A stretch of DNA of 64,000 nucleotides. Source: Hymenobacter rubripertinctus (GTDB taxonomy: Bacteria > Bacteroidota > Bacteroidia > Cytophagales > Hymenobacteraceae). The notes beneath the pieces were generated by a model. It ran no database searches. It was not told the DNA's origin and saw only the letters and a list, made by a program, of their open reading frames with translations. Made by a program: the position numbers and the translations under genes. Below are positions 9,222 to 16,230 of this stretch, in pieces (within the stretch, counting starts at the first letter, position 1; every line of letters starts with the position of its first letter). Location of the stretch: positions 78,585-142,584 of the forward strand of contig NZ_QYCN01000008.1 in the NCBI RefSeq assembly GCF_003583925.1. Direction: 5' to 3'.

Positions 9222-9527
9222 CATCCGCGACGCGACGAGCGAAGCGCGTACCGTATAGAAGGCTATCCGACTAGCGGTTTTGTCATTCCGACGCAGGAGG
9301 AATCTGGGTAAAATCGTTGAACTGCCTGTTCGATGACTCTACTCAGATTCCTCCTGCGTCGGAATGACAAAACCGCTAGTCGGGCAACGGATTTGCGCGG
9401 TACTGCTTCCTCTGGGGCGGGGGCCTGGGGGCTGCTCAACGGGCCTTACTGCCGCTACCGCATCGGGCCTCAGCCGTCCCACCCCGCCCGGTGCCAGCCG
9501 ACGGGCCGGGCAACGAACGGGGTGGCG
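9222..9527. other. Intergenic stretch carrying a 40-bp inverted repeat
   Basis: No gene was found in these 306 bases. The main content is the large inverted repeat at 9267-9383; the remainder, to the lipoprotein stop, is GC-rich and featureless. Confidence 0.5.
9267..9383. repeat. 40-bp perfect inverted repeat, TCATTCCGA family
   Basis: Arms 9267-9306 and 9344-9383 are exact reverse complements with a 37-base loop. The arm contains GTCATTCCGACGCAGGAGGA, which recurs in changed form at 55027. It is 3' of the convergent lipoprotein gene at 9528. Confidence 0.88.
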
Positions 9528-10292
9528 TTAGTAGCCGAGGTTGGTCAGGATGCCCTCGGTGATGGTGGCGGTGTCGGGGGCGCTGGCCGGGCCGAAAACC
9601 TTGTTGCCCACGAAGCGAAAGGTGCCCGAAAACCGATGGGTGGCGGCGTTAACGACCGTAATAACCAGGGTGCCTTCGGTAGCACTCCCGGTCCGGATGT
9701 AGTTGGAGGAATATGGTACGGCATCGGGGCCGGTGTAGCGGGCCGAGTTTTCGGGCGTTACCAGCGAGTAGGTGCCGACCACGGGAACCAGACCATCGAG
9801 CAGCAGCTGAATAGTGCGCTCATTCGGGCCGCCGGGGTCAGCCAGCACCGTAATAATGCGGCTGTCGCTCAGCACCTGCGTGGAATAGAACGTGGTGGAA
9901 ACGGCCACCCCGTTGGCCCGGTAGGTGATGCCGGCGGGCAGCGCCGCCAGCGTGGTGGTGCCCGCGTTGGTGCCACTGGCCCCGAGCGTCACGGTGGCCG
10001 GGGCGGGCGCGGCGTACCCCGGCGCGGGCTCAAACGTGAGCGTGTAGGCCCCGGTGGGCAGGCCCGGAAAGGCATAAGCCCCGGTACCGGCATCGGGCGC
10101 AACCCGCGTGGCTTGGCCCCCGGCGGCGGTTGCCGTTACCGCTACCGCCGCCCCCGCAGGCCCCACCATACCGCTGAGCGTAGCCGTGCGGGTAGCCACC
10201 ACCGGATCGGTGGCTTTGTCGCCGCAGGCCGACAACAGGGGCACAGTGGCCGCCAGGGCCATAAAAACGATACTTGGCAGATACTTTTTCAT
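9528..10292 (-). CDS. Lipoprotein with carboxypeptidase-regulatory-like domain
   Basis: The 254-residue protein has a lipoprotein signal with lipobox LLSAC (Cys at about residue 22), so it is probably anchored to a membrane facing the periplasm or the surface. Residues about 35-95 resemble a carboxypeptidase-regulatory (prealbumin-like beta-sandwich) domain: ATLSGMVGPAGAAV, then YAFPGLPTGAYTLTFEPAPG. The rest (NERTIQLLLDG, GTYSLV, NAATHRFSGTFRFVG) resembles beta-rich lipoproteins common in this group. No enzymatic motif is visible. It is likely a structural or binding protein. Confidence 0.75.
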   Translation of the reverse strand: MKKYLPSIVFMALAATVPLLSACGDKATDPVVATRTATLSGMVGPAGAAVAVTATAAGGQATRVAPDAGTGAYAFPGLPTGAYTLTFEPAPGYAAPAPATVTLGASGTNAGTTTLAALPAGITYRANGVAVSTTFYSTQVLSDSRIITVLADPGGPNERTIQLLLDGLVPVVGTYSLVTPENSARYTGPDAVPYSSNYIRTGSATEGTLVITVVNAATHRFSGTFRFVGNKVFGPASAPDTATITEGILTNLGY

Positions 10293-10858
10293 CTTATTGA
10301 TTGGGCACCGTCAGGCATAACGAGGTGGCAAGATACCCCGACGGCCGGAAAGCGTGGGCATCCGCTCAGGACGTACACTACCAGGCAAGATGAACGGGGG
10401 CGGCCAGCGTTATCGTTGACGAAGGCGCTCCGGCGGCAATCGTTCCAGGGCCGGAAAGCGCGCTTTATAGCTGCCCGGAGCGCGGGCGGCGTGGCGGTAG
10501 CAAGAGTGAGGGGCATCCGCTGGCCAGTAGCGCGTCTGCCAGCGGGCAATCTGCTCTTCAAGGGCGGGGTTGAGCGGCTCTTAGCGCAAATTTCAGGCTG
10601 ATGAACGGGTAGTAGAGACGCGACACTTCGTGTCTCCACGTTGAACATCAACCCGACAACAAGCAAACCCGAAGTGTCGCGTCTCTCCAGCCCGCTCACG
10701 CATTCAAAAACCGCTGTAGGGGGCCTGGGTAAGGGTACCTTCGAGGCGACGCTCGGGTCCGTTTTGGTCGGGGTGTTGGTTGATACCGAGCATGGCGCGC
10801 GCGGTTGCGGATGGATCCGTCCGGTACGAAGTGCCCATACGGCAGCTTTTGTCCCTGG
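10293..10858. other. Intergenic stretch with a decayed frame and a hairpin
   Basis: No intact gene is supported in these 566 bases. On the minus strand about 10418-10582, a frame reads EEQIARWQTRYWPADAP and continues to a stop, but it has no start codon and is cut by a stop upstream, so it is a remnant. A 17-bp inverted repeat lies at 10614-10686. Confidence 0.45.
10614..10686. repeat. 17-bp inverted repeat (AGAGACGCGACACTTCG)
   Basis: Arms 10614-10630 and 10670-10686 are exact reverse complements with a 39-base loop. The arm resembles short intergenic repeats common in Bacteroidota. Confidence 0.7.
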
Positions 10859-11275
10859 CTACCCGCGCTGCTCCTGGAGCCAGGCCACGGCCGCGCCCTC
10901 GTCGCCAAAAAATGCCACCGCGTGCGCTTTGCCCGCATAGTCTTTGGCGGGCACGAAATCGGGGGCTGCTACAATCTGTTCCAGCAGGGCGGGACCGGTG
11001 AGGTAGGCTACCCGTAGGCGGCCGTTGAGGCGGCGGGCCATGTCGGGGAAGTATTCGGCCAGCAGCCAGCGGGTAATAGCGGGGTCGTTGGCGGCGCGGC
11101 GGCGAATGTCCTGGAGCCAGTAGGAGCAGCCGGATTCCAGGGCCCGGGCGGTGAGCAGCTCGTAGGCGGCGGGCAGCAGCGCCGGGTCGGGCTGGTAGCT
11201 CCAGCGGCCCACCAGCAGGTCGAGGTCGGGGCGGTAGGTGAGCTGAAGAAGGTCGGAAGCTTGGCCGGCGGTCAT
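10859..11275 (-). CDS. STAS-like protein of unknown role, paralogue 1
   Basis: The 138-residue protein lacks a signal peptide and looks cytoplasmic and mixed alpha/beta. The pattern is YRPDLDLLVGRW, a helix, YWLQDIRRRAANDPAITRW, FPDMARRLNGRLRVAYL and a final DEGAAVAWL. The same pattern occurs in the gene at 14893, so the two are paralogues. The strand-helix order resembles the SpoIIAA/STAS fold, but no phosphorylated serine of the anti-sigma antagonists is obvious. The ATG at 11275 was chosen over an upstream extension because the shared family begins there. Function unknown; a signalling role is a guess. Confidence 0.75.
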   Translation of the reverse strand: MTAGQASDLLQLTYRPDLDLLVGRWSYQPDPALLPAAYELLTARALESGCSYWLQDIRRRAANDPAITRWLLAEYFPDMARRLNGRLRVAYLTGPALLEQIVAAPDFVPAKDYAGKAHAVAFFGDEGAAVAWLQEQRG

Positions 11276-11455
11276 GGGGCAGAATAGGCGACAAAAATAC
11301 GCAAAGTTTGCCGCCGGCCGGCGGAGGCTTCGGCCACAGCCCGCGCCGGACTCGTTGCTAGCCGGTAGCCTTTCGGCCGGCACCTGCGTAGATAGTCCGG
11401 TATTCCGGCGGCCGGCTCTACCGGCCGCTTTTGCTCCTCCTTTTTTCGCTGCCTC

Positions 11456-11749
11456 ATGAACCTACGTCCCCTGTTACTGGCCAGTGCTACCGCCCTGAGC
11501 CTGCTGGCCGCCTGCTCCCAGGAGCAGCCCGCCACCACCGCGCCTCCCGCCGCCGAAACCCCCATGGAACGCGCCGAAGACCTGGCCCCCGGCACCACCA
11601 TCAAAGGCGCCGACGGCAGCAAAATCGTGAAGCAGGCCGATGGCGACATCAAAGTAAAGGATGCCAACGGCAACGTAGTAAAGCGCGACGCCGACGACGG
11701 CACCGTGAAAATGAAGTCGGAGGACGGCACCAAAACCGTTATCAAGTAG
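11456..11749 (+). CDS. Small lipoprotein with short acidic-basic repeats
   Basis: The 97-residue product has a lipobox LLAAC (Cys about residue 20), then an Ala/Pro-rich linker and a C-terminal half built from repeated blocks such as GADGSKIVKQADGDIKV, DANGNVVKRDADDGTVKM and SEDGTKTV. The blocks suggest a small beta-structured repeat. I do not recognise a named family. It is followed by a terminator, so it forms its own unit. Confidence 0.7.
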   Translation: MNLRPLLLASATALSLLAACSQEQPATTAPPAAETPMERAEDLAPGTTIKGADGSKIVKQADGDIKVKDANGNVVKRDADDGTVKMKSEDGTKTVIK

Positions 11750-11773
11750 GCCCGGCACCGTCCGTTGGCCCCG

Positions 11774-11815
11774 CAAAAACGCCGCCCTGGCTCAATCGAG
11801 CCGGGGCGGCGTTTG
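11774..11815 (+). terminator. Terminator-like hairpin after the small lipoprotein gene
   Basis: AAACGCCGCCC pairs with GGGGCGGCGTTT around GGCTCAATCGAGCC, itself self-complementary. The hairpin is strong but the T run is short. It lies 25 bases after the stop and may serve both strands. Confidence 0.65.
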
Positions 11816-11849
11816 TATGATGCAGGCTCAGCTGATGTCGGCGGGCCGG

Positions 11850-12173
11850 CTACTGGCGGTTGCTGCGCCCACGCTTGCGCAAGGGCCGGGTCGTGGGGGC
11901 CGGCGTAGCGGGCTGCACCTGCACCGAATCGACGATTACCTGGCCTGAGGGCATATAGGGCATAGCCAGCCGGGCATTGGGCTCCACTACGGGCACCGGC
12001 AGCGGCTCGGCCGCCGCCTGGCTCGCGCCGGTGGGCAGCACCACACCGGGCACCGGACTAATGCGCTCGGCCGGCTGGTGGCGGGTAGGCGTAACGGGGG
12101 CGCGGTTCTGGGCCAGGGCCGCGCCGGCACTCAGGCCGGTTAGCAGCAGGGCAAGGGTCAGGAATCGGAACAT
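11850..12173 (-). CDS. Small secreted protein of unknown function
   Basis: The 107-residue product starts with a signal peptide (MFRFLTLALLLTGLSAG, cleavage near ALAQ). The remainder is Pro/Ala/Val-rich with a basic tail (RPLRKRGRSNRQ) and shows no known domain. It is probably exported to the periplasm. Low-complexity composition makes homology calls unreliable; coding status rests on the signal peptide and the clean frame. Confidence 0.55.
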   Translation of the reverse strand: MFRFLTLALLLTGLSAGAALAQNRAPVTPTRHQPAERISPVPGVVLPTGASQAAAEPLPVPVVEPNARLAMPYMPSGQVIVDSVQVQPATPAPTTRPLRKRGRSNRQ

Positions 12174-12447
12174 GAAGCAGGGAGTCAGGGTGGAAAAAGA
12201 AGCCCGCGCAGGGTGCCCAAAAGCACTCCGGCCAGCCGTATCATTAGGTACGACTGGCCGGGGGGTATAGTTGGTTGAGTAGGGTGGTTGAGTAGGGTGG
12301 TTGGGGTAAAGGAACTGTCATCCTGAGCTTGCGAAGGATCTTTTTACGCCAGCACAGCCAGAACAACGACTTGTGCAGACGTGAGAAGATCCTTCGCAAG
12401 CTCAGGATGACAGTTCCTTTACTCCACTCCTTTTACCTGCTCCCCTG
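12174..12447. repeat. Intergenic stretch with two inverted repeats
   Basis: Arms 12306-12342 and 12386-12422 (37 bp, exact) form a long hairpin whose arm holds TCATCCTGAGCTTGCGAAGG. A shorter imperfect hairpin occurs at 12228-12261 (CCGGCCAG/CTGGCCGG). A short tandem GGTTGAGTAGGGT lies near 12272-12300. No gene is present. Confidence 0.85.
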
Positions 12448-13980
12448 CTAATGCTTGGGCATCAGCTCGGCCGAGCTGAGCTTGTACACGTCGTGGCGGC
12501 GGTTGCGCAGGTTTTGCACGCTGCCCTGCTGGCGGAGCTTGTCGAGGATGGACAGGTCCACGTCGGTGACCAGAATCATTTCGGTGTTGGGCGTGGCCTC
12601 GCTTTTCACGCCGGTGTTGGGGAAGGCGAAGTCGCAGGGCGTGAGCACGGCCGACTGGGCGTACTGGATGTCCATGTTTTTTACCCGGGGCAGGTTGCCC
12701 ACCGAGCCGGCAATGGCCACGTAGCACTCGTTTTCGATGGCCCGGGCCTGGGCGCAGTGTCGTACCCGCGAGTAAGCCGTCTGGGTATCGGTCAGGAAGG
12801 GTACGAACAGGATGTCCATGCCCTGGTCGGCCAGCAGGCGGGCCAGCTCCGGGAACTCCGAGTCGTAGCAGATCAGCACGCCCACCCGGCCGCTGTCGGT
12901 GTCGAAGGTCTGGAGGCGGGAGCCGCCCTTCAAAGCCCAGTACTTGGCCTCGTTGGGGGTCACGTGGATTTTCTCGTAGCGCTCGGTGGTGCCGTTGCGG
13001 CGGCAGAGGTAGCCCACGTTCATCAGCTGGCCATCGGCGGCCAGTTCGGGCATCGAGCCGGTGATGATGTTGATGTGGTACTTGACGGCCAGCTGGGTGA
13101 AGCGGCGCAGAATTTCGGGCGAGAACTGGCTGAGCTTACGGATGGCGTCGATTTCGCTCAGCTCGTTGGTTTCGGCCATCAGCGGGCCGTGAAACAGCTC
13201 CGGGAACAGGGCGAAGTCGGCGCGGTAGGCCGCCAGCGCATCCACGAAGTACTCCACCTGCTGAAACAGGTCATCGAGGCCGTCGTAGAGGCGCATCTGC
13301 CACTGCACCAGGCCCAGGCGCACCTGGGTTTTGGGGGCCGCGGCACTGGCCGGCCGGTCGTGGTAGAGCATGTTGTCCCACTCCATGAGCAGGGCATAGT
13401 CGCCGGAAGCATCGTCGCCGGGCAGGTAGTTGCGGATCACGCGCACCGGATGAAAATCGTTGGCTAGCTGAAAGTTGAGGGCCGGGTCCACGATTTCGCG
13501 GTTCTTCACCTTCTGCACGTACTCCTTGGGCGAGAGCGTGCTCTGATGTTCGTGGTAGCCGGCAATACGGGCGCCAAACGTAATGGCGCGCAGGTTGAGC
13601 CGCTCGCAGAGCTCCTTGCGGGCCTCGTAGAGGCGGCGGGCCAGCCGCCGGCCCCGGTACTCGGGGTCTACAAACACTTCAATGCCGTAGAGGGTGTCGC
13701 CGGTAGGCGTGTGGGTGCTGAAAGTATATTTACCGGTAATCTGCTCGTAGGTGTGCTCGTCGGAAAACTTGGCCCGCTCCACTACGATGGATAGGGCGGC
13801 AGCCACCACCTTATCGTTCACCGTTACCACCATTTGGCCCTCGGGAAACAAATCCAGCAGCCGCGTAATCGACTCCTCGCGCCAGTACGAGCCCATCCGG
13901 GGGTAGGCCCGCAGCATGGCGGCTTTCATGGCTTCGTAATCCTGGGGGCGCAGATGGCGGATTTCGATGATTTCATTCAT
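12448..13980 (-). CDS. GNAT acetyltransferase fused to a nitrilase-like amidohydrolase
   Basis: The 510-residue protein joins two enzymes. Residues about 1-205 are a GNAT fold with the acyl-CoA loop GIEVFVDPEYRGRRLARRLY. Residues about 220-510 are a carbon-nitrogen hydrolase with its triad visible: Glu in LFPELFHG, Lys in YEKIHVTP and Cys in LICYDSEFPE. Proteins with this fused layout are widespread in bacteria, but the substrate is unknown; amide hydrolysis or transfer linked to acetylation is expected. The cytoplasm is the likely site. The ATG at 13980 starts directly at the GNAT domain, whereas the longer frame to 14046 adds unrelated residues. Confidence 0.92.
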   Translation of the reverse strand: MNEIIEIRHLRPQDYEAMKAAMLRAYPRMGSYWREESITRLLDLFPEGQMVVTVNDKVVAAALSIVVERAKFSDEHTYEQITGKYTFSTHTPTGDTLYGIEVFVDPEYRGRRLARRLYEARKELCERLNLRAITFGARIAGYHEHQSTLSPKEYVQKVKNREIVDPALNFQLANDFHPVRVIRNYLPGDDASGDYALLMEWDNMLYHDRPASAAAPKTQVRLGLVQWQMRLYDGLDDLFQQVEYFVDALAAYRADFALFPELFHGPLMAETNELSEIDAIRKLSQFSPEILRRFTQLAVKYHINIITGSMPELAADGQLMNVGYLCRRNGTTERYEKIHVTPNEAKYWALKGGSRLQTFDTDSGRVGVLICYDSEFPELARLLADQGMDILFVPFLTDTQTAYSRVRHCAQARAIENECYVAIAGSVGNLPRVKNMDIQYAQSAVLTPCDFAFPNTGVKSEATPNTEMILVTDVDLSILDKLRQQGSVQNLRNRRHDVYKLSSAELMPKH

Positions 13981-14168
13981 AAACAATGGGTAAGGGACAA
14001 GAGGGTTGACAACAAAAAAGGCAGTCCGGCCGATCAGACGCACCAAATCCGGCCGCTGACGGGCAGCAGTCGGAACCAGGGAAACCTCGTGACGGATGGA
14101 CCAGATGGCGCGCCAACGCGGCCGGACTCCTTAATATAACGCGGAGCAGGGCTTTTAGTTAGTAAGCA

Positions 14169-14242
14169 GTGCCTGCCCGTAGAAACGACCGAAGCCGCTC
14201 CCGGCAACGGGAGCGGCTTCGGTCGTTTCTACGGGCAGGCAC
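14169..14242. terminator. 35-bp perfect hairpin with GCAA tetraloop
   Basis: Arms 14169-14203 and 14208-14242 are exact reverse complements around GCAA, a GNRA-type loop that stabilises RNA hairpins. It begins 12 bases beyond the stop of the minus-strand gene at 14254, so it probably ends that transcript. Confidence 0.75.
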
Positions 14243-14253
14243 CGGACAGCACG

Positions 14254-14568
14254 TTATTTCTTCGTGCTACGAACCGGCGCGCCTACTTTCACGCTGGGTA
14301 CGCGGTTGCTCCGGCGCTTTTTGGCTTTGAGGTAGAGTTTCCAGCGGCGAACAGGGCCAAGCTTTTTGAGTTTGTGGCGGCTGTTGCCCCGGTAAGCGGC
14401 GTAATTGGGGCGTCCGCGCTTGGCACTACGCCGAAACAGGGAAGCCGTGGTGAGGGCCTCCGCCCCGACCGAAGTAGCAGCCGGGCGGCCCGAATGGGTG
14501 GCCAGGGCGTCTTCGGGCACCAGCAACATCGTAAAAGCCAAAATCAGCAAGAGTAATTTTTTGAACAT
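14254..14568 (-). CDS. Small exported basic protein of unknown function
   Basis: The 104-residue product has a signal-like N-terminus (MFKKLLLLILAFTMLLVP) and then a strongly basic body rich in Arg and Lys (HKLKKLGPVRRWKLYLKAKKRRSNR). No domain is recognised. The basic charge suggests binding to an acidic polymer or surface, which is inference only. A long hairpin lies directly after its stop. Confidence 0.6.
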   Translation of the reverse strand: MFKKLLLLILAFTMLLVPEDALATHSGRPAATSVGAEALTTASLFRRSAKRGRPNYAAYRGNSRHKLKKLGPVRRWKLYLKAKKRRSNRVPSVKVGAPVRSTKK

Positions 14569-14892
14569 AAGGAAGGAAATTAAGAGAACAGAGGATGAAC
14601 AACACCGCTAATACCGCCCGCCGAACTCAGGGGTATTTAACTAGTAATGAATGTATACCAAAGGTATCAAAGATAAAAATTGAACTTTCCAGGAATAGTT
14701 TGCACATCAAATATTCACCATAAACAATTGTTCTATTCCACTATAATACCATGTAGCTACTCATGATTTATTGAAATAGTTAAACATATTATAAACACAA
14801 TACTTTGAGCAGCACACCGGAAAAACCTCAAGCATAAAAAATCCTTCACCACCAACGTGGCAAAGGATAGCAAGTAGCAACCAGCGAAGTGC
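14569..14892. other. AT-rich intergenic stretch
   Basis: These 324 bases are clearly AT-rich from about 14630 to 14880 and probably contain the promoter for the minus-strand gene at 14254. No coding frame, RNA gene or strong repeat was seen. Confidence 0.5.
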
Positions 14893-15306
14893 TTACCGCC
14901 GCGAGCAAAGCCAGCGAACGGCTTCTCCTTCATCGGTAAACTGGTTCAGCGAGCAATAGACGCCGTGGGTATGGGGCAGGGCGGGCAGGCTCTCGTCGCG
15001 CACATCATCGAGCTGGTAAGGGGCTACCAGAAACGCCAGGTACACGTGCCCCTGGAGGTGGCGGCGCAGGGTGGGATAAAATTCGTCGGTCAGCCAATGC
15101 ACGTCGCGGGAGTCCACTTCCACCCGGCGGCGCGAGTCAATCAGCCAGCAGCAGCATGTGTCGCAGGTGCTGGCGTAGCGCAGCAGCTCCTGGTAGCCGG
15201 CCCGCAACTCGTGCGAAGCCGTGGGCCGCAACCAACGGGCCGTCATGATGCCCAGATCGGGGCGGTGGGAGAGGTCGAGGAAATCGGCAAGCGTGGTTGA
15301 AGTCAT
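14893..15306 (-). CDS. STAS-like protein of unknown role, paralogue 2
   Basis: The 137-residue protein shares its layout with the gene at 10859: HRPDLGIMTARWLRP, then CCWLIDSRRRVEVDSRDVHW, FYPTLRRHLQGHVYLAFL and a closing DEGEAVRWL. The shared core is RPDL-RW-W-DxRRR-W-FP-L-G. It carries a CDTCCC cluster near residue 46 that the paralogue lacks. No signal peptide follows the chosen ATG at 15306; the longer frame to 15360 adds a stretch absent from the relative. Function is unknown. Confidence 0.75.
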   Translation of the reverse strand: MTSTTLADFLDLSHRPDLGIMTARWLRPTASHELRAGYQELLRYASTCDTCCCWLIDSRRRVEVDSRDVHWLTDEFYPTLRRHLQGHVYLAFLVAPYQLDDVRDESLPALPHTHGVYCSLNQFTDEGEAVRWLCSRR

Positions 15307-15514
15307 GCAAGCAGCAGCTAAGGGGCTCCGCCGGAGCGCGGGGCAGCTAGTATACCCCATACGGTCCTCATCAAAATTGCGTTGGTTGGCCAGGAAACAC
15401 TGCCACTTTTATCGCCTGATGCTCAGGCATTTTCCTCTACACATAATTGTATCTGACTCCTCTCCGACCGAAGAATTCAGGCGAGTCATCCGGGTACCGT
15501 GCGCGTGCCGGGGC

Positions 15515-15898
15515 TCAGGGCCGGGCGGGCGGGGTTGGGGGAGTGGGGGTTTCTACCGGCCGGATGTCGTAGCGGCGGTTGAATTCGGCTACGGCTTCGG
15601 AGCCCACGTTGCGCTTGGTCACCACGATCATCACGCCCTCGGCGGCCGTAGCCCCGAAGATACGGACGGCTTCCGGGCCTTTCACCACGTTGACGGAGGC
15701 AATGGTGCGGCGGTTGAGCTGGTTGATGGTTTGCTGATCGGAGGCTTGCCCGTCGAGGAAGTACAGGCTGGGGCCGGTAGTCTGGCGGGTGGGTGCGGCG
15801 GGCGCGTTCTGGGCTTTGGCGCTGGGCGCGGCCAGCCCCAGCAGCAAAAGCAGGCTGGTGCCGAAGGCCGTGTGACGGAAGGAAGGGAAGGAGAGCAT
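15515..15898 (-). CDS. Secreted stand-alone TonB-plug-like protein
   Basis: The 127-residue product has a signal peptide (cleavage near AKAQ) and then a short domain reading LYFLDGQASDQQTINQLN, IASVNVVKGPEAVRIFGA and AAEGVMIVVTKR. That pattern (VDG..I..I..V.V.KG..A...YG..A..GVI.ITTK) is the plug of SusC-like TonB-dependent receptors, but the beta barrel is absent. It ends in a Pro/Thr-rich tail. Stand-alone plug-like proteins occur in this group, with an unknown role, perhaps in periplasmic signalling or peptidase anchoring. Confidence 0.7.
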   Translation of the reverse strand: MLSFPSFRHTAFGTSLLLLLGLAAPSAKAQNAPAAPTRQTTGPSLYFLDGQASDQQTINQLNRRTIASVNVVKGPEAVRIFGATAAEGVMIVVTKRNVGSEAVAEFNRRYDIRPVETPTPPTPPARP

Positions 15899-15981
15899 GG
15901 CCGCCGCAGCTCACAAAGTTTGTGCCGCAACCACCCAAAAAGGGCCGGTGACCGGCGGTAATCGACCCTTTTTATCCTGAT

Positions 15982-16045
15982 TGTCTCGTCCGGGTATATG
16001 TTGACACTTTTCCCAAAAGGTGTCAACATATACCCGGACGAGACA
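15982..16045. repeat. 26-bp inverted repeat
   Basis: Arms 15982-16007 and 16020-16045 are exact reverse complements; the loop (TTTTCCCAAAAG) extends the pairing by a few A-T pairs. It lies upstream of the plug-like gene and downstream of the peptidase terminator. Confidence 0.85.
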
Positions 16046-16056
16046 CTGAACGCAAC

Positions 16057-16088
16057 AAGGCCGCCTACGTGGAGTAGGCGGCCTTTCT
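16057..16088. terminator. Terminator-like hairpin
   Basis: AGGCCGCCTAC pairs with GTAGGCGGCCT around GTGGA, with CTTTCT on the plus side and TTG on the other. It may end the minus-strand peptidase transcript, whose stop is 143 bases away. Confidence 0.6.
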
Positions 16089-16230
16089 ATTTGTGTGAGA
16101 AGTTTATGCAGTGTGCAAAGAGGCCCTTCGGATAGCGCTCAACGTCAGGTTGCCGCAGAGGTGCGCAGAGGGAAACGCAGAGGCCCGCAGTGTTCTGATA
16201 GCACAGTGCACAGCATCCACACTCCTCAAC

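Noticed and set aside
10289..10699. Minus-strand 136-residue frame
   Set aside because: Crosses an inverted repeat, lacks a signal or motif, and a different, stop-interrupted frame in the same place looks more like old coding sequence.
14569..14892. Possible tRNA or small RNA in the AT-rich stretch
   Set aside because: No cloverleaf, no terminator with T run, and no conserved box was seen by eye.
15486..15938. Alternative frame over the plug-like gene
   Set aside because: The other frame has a signal peptide and a recognisable plug pattern; this one has neither.
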